From NCBI GenBank assembly GCA_032690845.1, contig CM064428.1:20310001-20374000 (forward strand): a stretch of DNA of 64,000 nucleotides. Reading direction: 5' to 3'. A program made the translations under genes and the position numbers. The first letter of the stretch is position 1; every line of letters begins with the position of its first letter. Positions 34,133 to 46,448 of the stretch are shown here, one piece after another. Under the pieces are notes generated by a model that was not told where the DNA came from, did no database searches, and saw nothing but the letters and a program-made list of their open reading frames with translations. The DNA is from Eleusine coracana subsp. coracana (taxonomy: Eukaryota > Streptophyta > Magnoliopsida > Poales > Poaceae).

Positions 34133-36023
34133 TGAAAGGACCGAGTGACTGAGAGGGGGGGTGGGGGTGAATCAAGAACTCGCACTATGTACCAAATTCG
34201 CCAAATCCTAAAACCGATCACTCAAAACAACTCCTACACAATCCTAGTGGTGATCACACTAGCAAGATAATAGTCCTATGGAAGGAGCAACAAGCTAAGC
34301 ATACTAGTGGATCACACAAAGGCAATACAACTCCTATGCAATTCTAGTGGTGATCACACTAGCAAGATAATAGTCCAATGGAAGGAACAACAAGCTAAGC
34401 ATACTATTGGATCACACAAAGGTAATACAACTCCTATGCAATTCTAGTGGTGATCACACTAGCAAGATAATGATCCTATGGAAGGAACAACAAACTAATC
34501 ATACTAGTGGATCACACAAAGGCAATACAACTCCTATGCAATTCTAGTGGTGATCACACTAGCAAGATAATGATCCTATGGAAGGAACAACAAACTAATC
34601 ATACTAGTGGATCACACAAAGGCAATACAACTCCTATGCAATTCTAGTGGTGATCACACTAGCAAGATAATAGTCCTATGGAAGGAACAACAAGCTAAGC
34701 ATGCTAGTGGATCAAACAAAGGCAATACAACTCCTATGCAAGTTAGTTACCAAAGATACATAAAAGCAAACAACTAGCTAGCAAGGAGTTCTACTCAAGC
34801 AAAGCTACTAGATTAACAAGCATGCATAGCACAATACATAATAGGGTGATCAATCAAGCCAAAGCAACTCCTATACATCCTAGTGATCATGTATGAAGGC
34901 TAAGCACTACTAGCAAGTAAAGAGGCCTATTCTTACAAGACTAAAAGGTGGTCAACTAGAGCAAGATAAGCACACAAGCATGAATAGCACGGTATGTAAA
35001 CGCGGAAAGTAAAGCATCATTGTAAAGAGTAGAGTAAGAGATGGCTCATGATTTTTTGCCGAGGTCTCGGAAGGATGGCCCCTTCCCCTACTCCTCGTTG
35101 GACCACTCCCGCCGGAGTCCCGGTCCCTCCCGCCACCAAGTGGAGTTCTCGCCCACGAGCCCGCAATCACTCCTCGAGTGAAGACAAGGTGTGCATCACC
35201 GCTGCACAAAGCACAAGCTCGCCTCCCTCGAGAACTTGCCGGACTCCCCGAGCCGACACTGGCGCTCACTAGCGATGCCCCTTTCAACGGCGGGCTCAAA
35301 CCGTGTACAAACGTGTGACGGCCTTAACAACCAATCACGATAGGCTCGATCGTCAACACCTAACCGGTCTAGGTCTCACCATAGACCAAGAGTAACAACC
35401 TAGATCACACCCTCAAGGACACCCTAGTCTTAGATGTGCATCAACGCTCATGTTACTCTCACTAGCACTCTCAAGATATCCAATATCCTCTCCTAGTGCT
35501 CCTCTCTTGGCTCTTTGGCTCCCAATAGATGCTCCCAGCAATCCCAATGGCCAAAGGCAGTCTCCAAGACCCCAACAATGAGTTTATATAGGCCTCCAAC
35601 CTCAAACTAGCCATTTCTCCTCGAAACAGCCTCTCTGGACGTACTGACCGGACTGTCCGGTCTTTGTCCAGACCGGACAGTCTGCTCTCCACCGGACGGC
35701 TCCTTTAGAGCCGTTTCTCTCTATCCACTGTTTCCTCTATACTGACCGGGCAGTCTGGTCTATAGACCGGACCATACTGTCTTCATAAATCTGGGTCCCA
35801 ACAGAAACTTCTTCTCTGTGTTCTGTCGCCTCCCCTAATGACCATACAGTCCGGTCTTCACACTAGACTGTCCGGTCTCTTCTCTCCTTTCTCCAAACAG
35901 AGACGTTGTCGATGCTTCCTCTTGTTTCCAAACCATCTCCATACAGACCGAACCGTCCGGTCTACACACCGAACTGTCCAGTCTCTATGGTTTCTCTGCC
36001 AACAGAATTCCTCGCGTCCAACA
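34133..36023 (-). repeat. Upstream LTR of S2, first piece
   Basis: Matches 27141-28890 of the downstream LTR and ends at the CRM insertion point (target duplication CAACA 36019-36023). It has five 100-bp units, a minus-strand TATATAAA at 35590-35583 and palindrome pairs whose first centres are 35654/35679 and 35752/35773. Confidence 0.88.
34235..34740. repeat. 100-bp tandem repeat in S2 LTR, five units
   Basis: AGTGGTGATCACACTAG recurs at about 34245, 34345, 34445, 34545 and 34645. The partner LTR has four units, so the array changed length after insertion or differs by unequal exchange. Confidence 0.9.
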
Positions 36024-36943
36024 TGATGAGGACATCACTCCTAGGGATATATGCAACACTCCTCCAATTTTGGACTTGCAAGGTCCAATGACTAGAGCTC
36101 GTGCACGCCGACTAAATTTAGAGGTGAGCTCGTTCCGACATTCTTCATTATATGTCACTTTTGAGAATGGTTTGCTACCTAATGATTATATTATAATTAG
36201 GAACCATGGAGAGGACCAGGAGATGATGGGAGAAGGACTTGGAGACATGGAGGACCAACAAGGACGTGGAAGCCAAGGTGGAGGCCCAACCAAAACCGAC
36301 TTTGAGTCTGTTTCGGGGCTCAGGACTAGTCTGCACTAAAACGGATGCCCAAGAGACATACGGACTCGGATTTGGACGTTCTACATATGCACGGAAAGAT
36401 AAGAAGAAAACCTTTTCAATGCCGCCAGTCTCATATCAAGATTCGTCCGGAATCATCAGGAATCGTCAAAACAAGAGAGTCCAGAATCTATTTCGGTGCT
36501 GTGTCGCCTGTTTTTGGCCTTTGGGCTTTGTATCTAGTTGAGCCCAAGTAGGGGTGCGTCTGGAGGGTCTTGCACGACCCTAGGGTCTTCATATACAGCC
36601 GCCGTCACACCATTAGGGTTTGGGTTTTGCTTAGATTATTCTGTTCATAACAGTTTCGCTGTCATCACGGTTTGTGAGACCCCAACTTCGTGAGATTCAT
36701 AATACATCTGCAATTGTGTTGCTTTCTTCTTTGTTCTTGCTTGTGTTCTTGATTCGCAGGCAGGGATTAGCCTTCTCGGCGAGGTCAATCATTTTAGGAC
36801 GGTTGATAACCAGAGGAGACGTCGTGCTGCGATTGCGGGGTTTAGAACATGCTGTTCTGAAGCCGGATCGATTTGTGTGTCGCCTCCGACCAAATCAACG
36901 TATCCAGAATCTTTCGGAAGATCGGGAACCCTTGTCCACATCA
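36024..36943 (+). repeat. 5' LTR of the CRM-like element
   Basis: 920 bp, starting TGATGAGGACATCACTCC. It contains a copy of the polyprotein C-terminus coding sequence (36024-36340), as expected when pol overlaps the 3' LTR. Confidence 0.9.
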
Positions 36944-36945
36944 AG

Positions 36946-36958
36946 TGGTAATCAGAGC
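36946..36958 (+). other. Primer-binding site of the CRM-like element
   Basis: TGGTAATCAGAGC, the initiator-tRNA-Met type site TGGTATCAGAGC with one extra A, two bases after the LTR. Confidence 0.8.
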
Positions 36959-38180
36959 TTCAGGTGCACCATCAGGTTCATACTACCCTTAGTTAATTTC
37001 GTTTTGTGTTCATCCTATCGTCCACAGAAAAGCCCAAAAATTTTTTTCCCTCCGCCCATAACCACGTGTTTAGCCTTTGCATATTTCAAATTCAGAGTCC
37101 GTAGTGTTGAGTTTGTGCCCTAGTGCTTGTTTAGTCGCTGGTTTAGTTTGTGTTTTTTATCGTCAGTAGTGTTTCCCTTGCAACCCTAGCCGCCATCCCC
37201 TTCACCATCCTCTGCTTTGTTGGCTTTTTATGCTAGGGTTGATTGATCGACACACCTAGCCTAGTCCCACCCTAATCCCACCCTGAACACACCATCAACA
37301 CCCTGAACCAATCCCCACAATTTCCACTTTCCGCTGCATCCACGTCGCCAAAAAAAAATCTTACCTGATTCTAAACTCGACCCCTAACCGACTCGGGTTT
37401 CTGGAAAACCGACTCCGAACCCCCTTCGGTAAAACGGGCATAACTTTTTGCTCGGTTGTCCGTTTTGGCTGAAATTTTTACAGGAGATTCTTGACTCAAA
37501 ATTGAGCATACCCATACTAGGCTAAGCCCTGTGTGCCCTCGTCAAAAAATTCGTAAAAAATCGGGAAGATAAAGAAAAAATGCATTCAAGTTGAAACCCG
37601 ACATTTTTTGAAACTTTAAGATTTTCTGTGGGCCACATCCTACCTCTGTTTTAGCTGAAATTTTCTGTGGATTCTCCCCCATTGTTGGTGAGTTGGAGAA
37701 AAATATCAAAAAAATAAAATAAAAAAAAAGAAATTTGAGATTTCTACTAGTGCTACATCTAGCTCCCTGAAATTTCTGGATTTGGCTGTTTTGCACTTAG
37801 CCCCTGTTATCGCCTGTTGTGCCTTTGTCTCCTTGTTTCTACTTTGCTATCACTACTGTTCTAGGACATACTTAGACTAGCAACTAGGGACATGTTACTT
37901 GGGCACTTATTCAGCTTTACTATCTGTTTTTTATTTGTGTGCCACTCACATATATATATATTTGGCCTTCCTAGCTCTACATATTTCTTCTGGACAGCAT
38001 ACAGGTTATTTTGTGACCCTTGCAATCGTGGAACACATCTCTCTAGTATCCTTTGCTTTGCTTTTCAGAACTTTGTAAGAGCTTTGTAAGGAGTTTTCTT
38101 TTGTTGTGTTGAGAGGCACCACTGCTTAGCTGTTTTATAGGGATAACCTTCACTATTTGTTTCCTGTTTTGGTGTTTGTG
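36959..38180 (+). other. Untranslated leader of the CRM-like element
   Basis: About 1.2 kb of AT-rich, non-coding sequence between primer site and gag. No gene seen; the small open frames lack domains. Confidence 0.6.
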
Positions 38181-39623
38181 ATGGCAGGAAGTGACGATGG
38201 AGAGATGGCTTCACCCTCACAATTTGCTGAGTGCGTGAGCCAAGAGCAGCTCCAGAAAGCTTTGCAGGCTGCTCAGAGTGATTTGGCAGAGACGATCACC
38301 AGAGCCGTTACTGATGCGGTCAGCAAGCTTCACATTGGAGAAAGCATCGAGCGGTTAGAGAAGCGGGTCTCTAAGTTAACCGATCAGGTTGTTGCGTTGG
38401 AGACCGCTCCTAAACCCAGTAATACGAACACCAATAACAACAACAACGATATTGAAGACGTCCATGATGAAGACACGGTGTATGAGGCTGATGGCACCGT
38501 GGATAGGTCAGCTACAAGGACCGCACGATTACAACGTCGTTTGCAACATAATACTCAAGGTATGGGTGGTTTCCATAACTACAACCGTCGTCCACACGGT
38601 AACTATGCTCCAGATGACCCGTATGCTAAAATTAAGTTTTCAATTCCTTCGTTTTCGGGTCAGTATGATGGTGATGTTTATCTTGATTGGGAGATGACTG
38701 TAGAACAAAAATTTAATGCCCACCTTGTTCCTGAACAACATAGAGTTAGACAAGCTACTAGTGAGTTTAAGAACTTTGCTATTGTTTGGTGGAGTGGTCT
38801 AGCTGCTGAAACTGATTTGCCTACTACTTGGGAAGAACTTAAGGTAGCAATGCGTGATCGTTTTGTTCCCCCTTCTTTTTATAGAGAGATTCATAATAAA
38901 TTGCAACATTTAGACCAAGGAGATAAAACTGTTCAGGAGTATTTTAGTGAGCTTCAGAAGGGTTTGATTCGTTGTGCTGTAGTTGAAAAAGTAGAGGATC
39001 AAATTTGTCGCTTTTATTCTGGTTTAAGAAAAGAAATTCAGGACATCCTTGATTATAAAGAATATTATACCCTCACCCAGTGTTTCCAGTATGCTATGCT
39101 TGCAGAGAAAGAATCACAGGGACTTTTCCAGACTTTTGAGGAGTACAGCAAGTCAAGGAACTCCTACCCCCCACGCTCGACGGGGACTTCGGGGCTGCCC
39201 AAGCCATCTTTCCGGCCGCCCCCACCAGCAGCTACCAAGGGAACCAGTGTTGTTTCTGCAGCCCCAAGATCAGCCCCTGCACCTTCTACGCGCGCAGGTA
39301 AACTTTCTGTGCAGGTACCAGCTAGTAGTGCCTCCTCTGTTGCTTCGACAGGGCGCACTACAGGGATTCAGTGCCACCGCCGCCATGGACTTGGTCATGT
39401 GCAGAAAGATTGTCCAAGTAGGCGGGCATATGTGGCGACGGACGATGGCGGTTACATGAGCACCTCCGATGTGGAGGATGAGGAGGAGGACATCACTGCC
39501 ACCGGCAGTGACCTCGTCCTTGGAGGCGGAGACACCACAGGATACATGAACATTATTGTTCAACGTGTCCTTAGCACACAAGTTCATCAGCCCGAGACAA
39601 TGCAGCTCCACAACTTGTTCTAG
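38181..39623 (+). CDS. gag of the CRM-like element
   Basis: Open frame of about 480 codons. The start ATG at 38181 (MAGSDDGEM) is preferred over the upstream non-ATG extension. It has an N-terminal coiled-coil-like part, an Asn/Asp-rich linker, then the Retrotrans_gag core with YLDWEMTVEQKFNAH and QEYFSELQKGLIR, a Pro/Ser-rich stretch, and a zinc-knuckle remnant in which the second cysteine is Arg (CHRRHGLGHVQKDC, about 39371). The TAG at 39621-39623 sits in front of protease-coding sequence in the same frame and may be a mutated CAG, so the ancestral protein was probably a longer Gag-Pol. Confidence 0.85.
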   Translation: MAGSDDGEMASPSQFAECVSQEQLQKALQAAQSDLAETITRAVTDAVSKLHIGESIERLEKRVSKLTDQVVALETAPKPSNTNTNNNNNDIEDVHDEDTVYEADGTVDRSATRTARLQRRLQHNTQGMGGFHNYNRRPHGNYAPDDPYAKIKFSIPSFSGQYDGDVYLDWEMTVEQKFNAHLVPEQHRVRQATSEFKNFAIVWWSGLAAETDLPTTWEELKVAMRDRFVPPSFYREIHNKLQHLDQGDKTVQEYFSELQKGLIRCAVVEKVEDQICRFYSGLRKEIQDILDYKEYYTLTQCFQYAMLAEKESQGLFQTFEEYSKSRNSYPPRSTGTSGLPKPSFRPPPPAATKGTSVVSAAPRSAPAPSTRAGKLSVQVPASSASSVASTGRTTGIQCHRRHGLGHVQKDCPSRRAYVATDDGGYMSTSDVEDEEEDITATGSDLVLGGGDTTGYMNIIVQRVLSTQVHQPETMQLHNLF

Positions 39624-42600
39624 ATTTTCTTCGTCATCAAGAACCGCCGAGCACGTGTCATCATTGATGGAGGGAGCTGCAATAACTTGGTGAGTTCTGA
39701 TGTGGTCAACAAGCTTGCTTTGACCACACGTCCACATCCACATCCGTACTACATTCAGTGGTTAAACGACTCTGGCAAAGCTAAGGTAATACAAACTTGT
39801 AGAGTTCCTTTTTCCATTGGTTCTTATGTGGATTTTGTTGATTGTGATGTCGTACCCATGCAAGCATGTTCACTTTTATTGGGTAGACCTTGGGTAGACC
39901 TTGGGTACACCATGGTAGAAGTAATAAGTACACTTTTATGCATAAAGGAACTAAAATTACTTTGTTACCAATGACCCCTGCTGAAATTGTACAAGCTGAT
40001 TTAGAAAGAGCTGCTAGTTTGAAAAATAAAGGTCCTGAAATTCAGCAACCTGTTAATTCTAATTCTACACCTAGTAATGTTAATGATTCTTCAAGTTCTA
40101 AGGGTGCTGGAATTAAATTACAAGGTCGTTCATGTCTTGCAACAAAATCTGAGCTTGCTGAAATTTCTGATAATGATGATATTTGCTATGCTTTGATATG
40201 CAAAGAAGCTTTGTTTTCACTTGATGATATTGCTTCTAGTGCTGTGTCTGCTGCTGTCACTAACCTTTTGCAGGAGTATGAGGATGTTTTTCCAGCTGAG
40301 ATACCCCCGGGATTGCCACCTTTGAGAGGGATTGAGCATCAAATTGATTTGATTCCGGGTGCTACTTTGCCAAACCGTGCTGCTTATAGGACCAACCCTG
40401 AGGAGACTAAGGAGATACAACGACAAGTTCAAGACCTTTTGGATCGTGGGTATGTTCGTCAATCACTTAGTCCTTGTGCTGTTCTTGTACTTTTGGTTCC
40501 TAAGAAAGATGGTACTTGGCGTATGTGTGTTGATTGTAGAGCCATTAATAATATTACTATTAGGTATCGTCATCCTATTCCTAGACTAGACGACATGCTT
40601 GATGAGTTATGTGGTGCTATAATTTTCACTAAAATTGATTTGCGTAGTGGCTACCATCAAATTAGAATGAAACTTAGAGACGAATGGAAAACAGCTTTCA
40701 AAACCAAATTTGGATTATGAGTGGTTAGTAATGCCTTTTGGGTTAACTAATGCACCTAGTACTTTCATGCGCTTGATGAATGAGGTTTTAAGAGCTTTCA
40801 TTGGCAAATTTGTGGTAGTTTACTTTGATGATATCTTGATTTATAGCAAATCTATAGATGAACATATGAATTATTTGCGTGCTGTTTTTGATGCTTTACG
40901 AGATGCACGTTTATTTGGTAACCTTGAGAAGTGCATCTTTTGCACGGATCGAGTCTCTTTTCTTGGCTATGTTGTGACTCCACAGGGAATTGAGGTGGAT
41001 GAGGCGAAGATTGAAGCCATAAAGAGCTGGCCTGTACCAAAAACTATCACACAGGTGAGGAGTTTTCTTGGTCTTGCAGGTTTCTACCGCCGCTTTGTCA
41101 AAGATTTCAGCACCATTGCTGCACCTTTACATGAGTTGACAAAGAAGGGCATTGATTTCCATTGGGGTAAGGTACATCATGAGGCTTCTGATGCTTTGAA
41201 GGATAAACTTACACATGCACCATTGCTGCAATTACCTAATTTTGATAAGATTTTTGAGCTTGAATGTGATGCTAGTGGTATAGGCATTGGTGGTGTTTTG
41301 ATGCAAGATAGTAAACCTATTACATACTTTAGTGAGAAAATTACTGGGCCTGCCTGTTTTGAATTACTCCACGTATGATAAGGAATTGTATGCACTTGTA
41401 CATTGTTTAGAGATGTGGCGTCATTATTTGTTGCCCAAAGAATTTGTTATTCATTCTGATCATGAATCACTGAAGTATATTCGTTCTCAATGTAATTTGA
41501 ACCGTAGACATGCTAAATGGATTGAATTTATTGAGTCTTTTCCTTACATTATTAAACATAAGAAAGGGAAGGATAATGTGATCGCTGATGCTTTATCTAG
41601 GCGCTATACTTTATTGTCTCAACTTGATTGTAGAATTTTTGGACTTGAGGCAATTAAAGAACAATATGCTGCTGATGTTGATTTTAAGGATGTATTGCTG
41701 CATTGTAAAGGAGGTCGTGCATGGAATAAATTTGTGTTTAATGATGGATTCTTGTTTAGAGCTAACCGCCTATACATTCCAGTTGGTTCCGTTCGTCTTT
41801 TGTTGTTACAGGAGGCGCATGGAGGTGGGTTGATGGGTCATTTTGGTGCCAAGAAGACGGAGGATATTTTGGCCACACACTTCTTTTGGCCAAGGATGAG
41901 GAAAGATGTTGAGCGCTTTGTTGCTCGCTGCACTACATGTCAAAAAGCTAAGTCTCGCTTGAATCCACATGGTTTATACATGCCACTTACTGTTCCTTCT
42001 ATTCCTTGGGCGGATATTTCTATGGACTTTGTTTTAGGACTGCCTAGGACTAAGAGGGGGAGTGATAGTATTTTTGTTGTTGTGGATAGATTTTCTAAGA
42101 TGGCACACTTTATACCATGTCATAAGACTGATGATGCTAGTTATATTGCTGATCTCTTTTTCAAAGAAATTGTTCGTTTGCATGGTATGCCTTCTACTAT
42201 TGTTTCATATCGTGATGCAAAATTCTTGAGTCACTTTTGGCGCACGCTTTGGAATAAGTTGGGTACAAAGTTGTTGTTTTCTACAACTTGTCACCCACAA
42301 ACTGATGGACAAACTGAGGTGGTGAACCGCACTTTGGGTACTATGTTGAGAGCTATTTTGAAGAAAAATTTGAAGCAATGGGAAGAATGTTTGCCTCATG
42401 TTGAGTTTGCATATAATCGGGCAATACATTCTACTACCAAGGTAAGTCCTTTCAAAGTAGTGTATGGTTTTGATCCCCGTACTCCACTTGATATACTTCC
42501 TCTACCTATTCATGAGAGAGTTCATGTTGATGCTAAGGAACGTGCTGAATTTATTTTAAAAATGCATGAGACCACTAGACTTAGCATTGAAAAGATGAAT

Positions 42601-43212
42601 GACAAGTATAAAATTGCTGGTAGTAAAGGTAGAAAAGAAGTAAAACTTGATGTAGGAGATTTAGTATGGTTACACTTAAGAAAAGATAGATTTCCAGATT
42701 TGAGAAAGTCTAAATTAATGCCTAGAGCTGATGGTCCTTTCAAAATAATTGAGAAGATTAATGATAATGCATACAAACTTGAGTTGCCTCCCGAGTTCGG
42801 GGTTAGTCCTACTTTTAACATTTCAGATTTGAAACCATACTTGGGAGAAGAGAATGAGCTTGAGTCGAGGACGACTCCATTTCAAGAGGGGGAGGATGAT
42901 GAGGACATCACTCCTAAGGATATATGCAACACTCCTCCAATTTTGGACTTGCAAGGTCCAATGACTAGAGCTCGTGCACGACGACTAAATTTAGAGGTGA
43001 GCTCGTTCCTACATTCTTCATTATATGTCACTTTTGAGAATGGTTTGCTACCTAATGATTATATTATAATTAGGAACCATGGAGAGGACCAGGAGATGAT
43101 GGGAGAAGGACTTGGAGACGTGGAGGACCAAAAAGGACGTGGAAGCCAAGGTGGAGGCCCAACCAAAACCGACTTCGAGTCTGTTTCGGGGCTCAGGACT
43201 AGTCTGCACTAA
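39624..43212 (+). pseudogene. Protease-RT-RNase H-integrase of the CRM-like element, broken
   Basis: Protease (VIIDGGSCNNLV, about 39658), RT (WRMCVDCRAINN 40518, YFDDILIYS 40821), RNase H (FELECDASGIGIGG 41254), integrase (zinc HHCC about 41815-41945, core 42000-42400) and a C-terminal tail (GPMTRARARRLN) that enters the 3' LTR and stops at 43212. Breaks are an 11-bp tandem duplication (39881-39902), a 2-bp loss at about 40717, and a 4-bp tandem duplication (41348-41355). In the integrase core the usual second catalytic Asp is Tyr (VSYRDAKF, about 42207), while DFVLGLP and GQTEVVNR keep the other two. Not functional as sequenced. Confidence 0.87.
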
Positions 43213-43818
43213 AACGGATGCCCAAGACACATACGGACTCGGATTTAGACGTTCTACATATGCACGGAAATATAGGAAGAAGACCTTTCCAATGCCGCCG
43301 GTCTCATATCAAAATTCGTCCGGAATCATCGGGAATCGTCGAAACAAGAGAGAGTCCAGAATCTGTTTTGGTGCTGTGTCGCCTGTTTTTGGCCTTTGGG
43401 CTTTGTATCTAGTTGAGCCCAAGTAGGGGTGCGTCCAGAGGGTCTTGCATGACCCTAGGATCTTCATATACAGCCGCCGTCGCACCATTAGGGTTTGGGT
43501 TTTGCTTAGATTATTCTGTTCATAACAGTTTCGCCGTCATCACGGTTTGTGAGACCCCAACTTCGTGAGATTCATAATACATCTGCAATTGTGTTGCTTT
43601 CTTCTTTGTTCTTGCTTGTGTTCTTGATTCGCAGGTAGGGATTAGCCTTCTCGGCGAGGTCAATCGTTTTAGGACGGTTGATAACCAGAGGAGACGTCGT
43701 GCTGCGATTGCGGGGTTTAGAACGTGCTGTTCTGAAGCCGGATCGATTTGTGTGTCGCCTCCGACCAAATCAACATATCTAGAACCTTTCGGAAGATCGG
43801 GAACCCTTGTCCATATCA
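42897..43818 (+). repeat. 3' LTR of the CRM-like element
   Basis: Preceded by the purine tract AAGAGGGGGAGGA (about 42884-42896). Starts TGATGAGG and ends CCATATCA, followed by the CAACA duplication. Confidence 0.9.
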
Positions 43819-43889
43819 CAACATCTTCTCTGTAGAGAATTTCCCTCTGATCACCGGACTGTCCAATCTCCAAGACCTCTGTGTCCGGT
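43819..43889 (-). repeat. Upstream LTR of S2, middle piece
   Basis: Begins with the duplicated CAACA and matches 28882-28952 of the downstream LTR. It ends inside a GACCTCTGTGTCCGGTC palindrome, where element C inserted with duplication CCGGT (43885-43889). Confidence 0.88.
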
Positions 43890-46431
43890 TGTAACACTCT
43901 GTTTTTTTTTAAATTTGGGACATTTTAAAAATTTCCTAAATAAATTAATTTATTAGAAAACAAATTACTTTCTAAAGAAAGCATCTAAATATAAGTTATT
44001 TTAAAACTTTGATTTGTTGCATTCTTGTTGATTAGTTGCACTTAGGATTTTATTGTGTAAAAATCTATTTTGAAAATCGATTAGGAATCGGCACTTTTGC
44101 TTTAGTTAGGAATTTTGGAGGAGAAAAACGTAGAAAAGAGAGAGGAAAGAAAGCCCTTTCAGCCTGTTGGGCCAAGTCCCTTCTCTCCCCCTCTCTTTTC
44201 GGCTTGGGCCTCAACCCCCACCGAAGCCCATCTCCCTTCTTTCTTCTCTTTCCCTCTCCCCTTCTCCTCCTCTCATTCGGATTTGGGCCTCACCTCCTCT
44301 CTCCCCTGCTCGGCCCACCCACACGCGCAGCACCCCGACCCACACCGCGCCCCGGCCCAGCTCGCCTTGCAACCCCGTGCCCTCACCCCCGGAAACCCTA
44401 ACGCGCCGCCCAGCTGCCGCCACTGCCTCCCATCTCGGCGTGCGCGCCAAGCTGCCCCGGGACCCGCGCCCCTATAATAGGGGGGGGACCCCTCCCCACG
44501 CCGCCTTTCCCCCACCCCTCTGCCCCGCCGTTGCCAAGCAACCGCGCCGCCGCGCAAGCCCGCCGCCTCCGGCCTCCTCGCGCCGTCGTACTACCGTCGG
44601 TGAGCTCGCCTTCCCGCGCCGCCTCCCGTGCGCCCCTCCCCGCTGTCTTCCGCGCGCCGGAGCTCTTCCCGGCGGAGCTCGGGTGGACCGGTGTGTCCTC
44701 GTGGTTCACGAGCCCCGTGGACCTAGTCCACGGGAATAACTTTTTTTATATATATTCTGTGTAATTATATGTAAACGGTAGTTTTACACTTAGGCCCCTT
44801 GACATTTGTAAAATTATATTTTCAACCTCAGTTTTATGCAGAACCCTGTCAACTTATATTTAGGCCCTTGATCTTTATTTTAATTATTATTATATCCTTA
44901 AATTTTGCAAAACCTTTATAACATTATATTCATAATCCACACTTTTTACATAATTATTTTCCTGCACTGTATTTTTACAGAAAAGTCCTAGTCTTTTCCT
45001 AAATTATATTTTAGCCCCTATATTTTATAAAAACACCCCTGTACATATTTTTAATTATATTTTAATCTTGTAATTTTACAAAAATAACCCTGTACCTTCT
45101 AGTAATTTTATTTTAGCCCTAAATTTTTGTAAGTAATATTTAGGCTAGTCATTTTACACCTAGGTCCCTGAACTTATAAATAATTATATTTGTGGCCCTG
45201 TAAATTTTACAGTTAAGCCCCTAAACTTTTCCAAAATTACTTTCTTGTCCCTAAATCTTACACAAAATATATTTTCACCATGATATTTTACAAGTTAGTC
45301 CCTATACTTTTAATAAATTACATTTTGGTCCTTAAAAAATTGCATAAATTATATTTTACATGTACATCTTACACTTTAACCCTTTTATTTTTCTAAAATT
45401 ACTTTTGGGCCATTTAATTTGTTATTTTACTATTTTAACCCTAAACATTTAAACCTTCGTAACTTTTTACTCGTAGCTCCGATTGAGGCGATTCTTGCGC
45501 TCACGCGATCGTAGCATTGCGTACTTTTTCATAGTATTACTTTCATTATAGTTTGCTACTGTGTGGTGTGTTGTTTCTTAGTATGTTTGTATGCTTTTGT
45601 TTCCGGTGTGATGTTGAGTAGACGAACCGCTGTTAGAGAACTTTTGGGATCTCCATCTTGAAGACTTTGAGCAGCAGCAATGGGAACCAGGCAAGTGTCC
45701 TTGATGCATTTTGAACCTATGTTTTACATTCGCTCTATCTCTATGCATGCCTGTTAATATTGAATCTCAGGTGTCATATCCTGTTCCATATTATTCCTTG
45801 TCGCCTGGGTTCTGGTGTAGCTTATTAGTAAGGGTACGTCATGCTTAGTTTGCTATGTCGGGAATGGAAGTGTCTAATGTTAATCTGTAGTGTGGTTTTC
45901 TATGGGCGGTTTAACCCATGGTTGGCTACAGGTGGTTTAACCTGTAGTGTTGGACAGATGAGATAACTGGTGGGAACTTTTCACCTAGTAAGTAGGAGTG
46001 CTTTTCAAATGGTCTTAGGTGTAGTGCTCATTTATGCATATGAACCATTGTGTTAGCCTTTCTTCTATTAAGCTTGCATGTCATATTTTTCCCCACTTGC
46101 TGAGTATGGCTTGTGCTCACCCTTGCTATTTCCCTTTGTTGTTGTACTATAAACTGCTGCTCAGAAGATGGAGATATGGACTACATTGATGAAGACTACT
46201 ACTAGGCGTGCGTGCCCCCGATCGATTGCATGTGGTGTTATGGTGTCTTTCGCTGTTATTTGTCGAGAGAGTCGATTTAGTCTTCAAAGACAATTATTTA
46301 TGTAATAATGGTACGCTTTATTAATGACATTGGTTATACTGTTATTCACTTTACTATCGATATGTATGAAACTTGTTCCTGGGCACACATATGATAAGCA
46401 CTTGGTTTTGTCCTTAAAACGGGGTGTGACA
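43890..46431 (+). repeat. 5' LTR of element C (internally deleted)
   Basis: 2542 bp. A GC-rich part (44160-44720, host-gene-like CCGCC composition, CTATAATA at about 44471) is followed by the AT-rich zone (44760-45460) with repeated (A/T)GGCCC and TTTTA(C/T)A words. At 45886 it lacks about 750 bp that are present in the 3' LTR (50534-51286). Confidence 0.85.
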
Positions 46432-46435
46432 GAAG

Positions 46436-46448
46436 TGGTATCAGAGCC
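46436..46448 (+). other. Primer-binding site of element C
   Basis: TGGTATCAGAGCC, initiator-tRNA-Met type, four bases after the LTR. Confidence 0.9.

Larger units (their letters stand above)
36024..43818 (+). mobile_element. Ty3/gypsy chromovirus, CRM-like
   Basis: Complete 7.8-kb element. LTRs 36024-36943 and 42897-43818 start TGATGAGGACATCAC and end CC(A)TATCA/CCACATCA. The target duplication CAACA is at 36019-36023 and 43819-43823. The polyprotein runs into the 3' LTR and ends with a GPMTRARARRLN-type motif, a feature of CRM (centromeric) chromoviruses. The primer site is a met-tRNA type. Pol has two frameshifts and a damaged integrase, so it is not autonomous as it stands. It inserted into the upstream LTR of S2. 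By eye the LTRs are about 3 percent apart. Confidence 0.8.

Noticed and set aside
44167..44739. Pro/Arg-rich open frames (up to 190 codons) as genes
   Set aside because: They lie in the GC-rich part of the element C 5' LTR, overlap on both strands, and have no domain.
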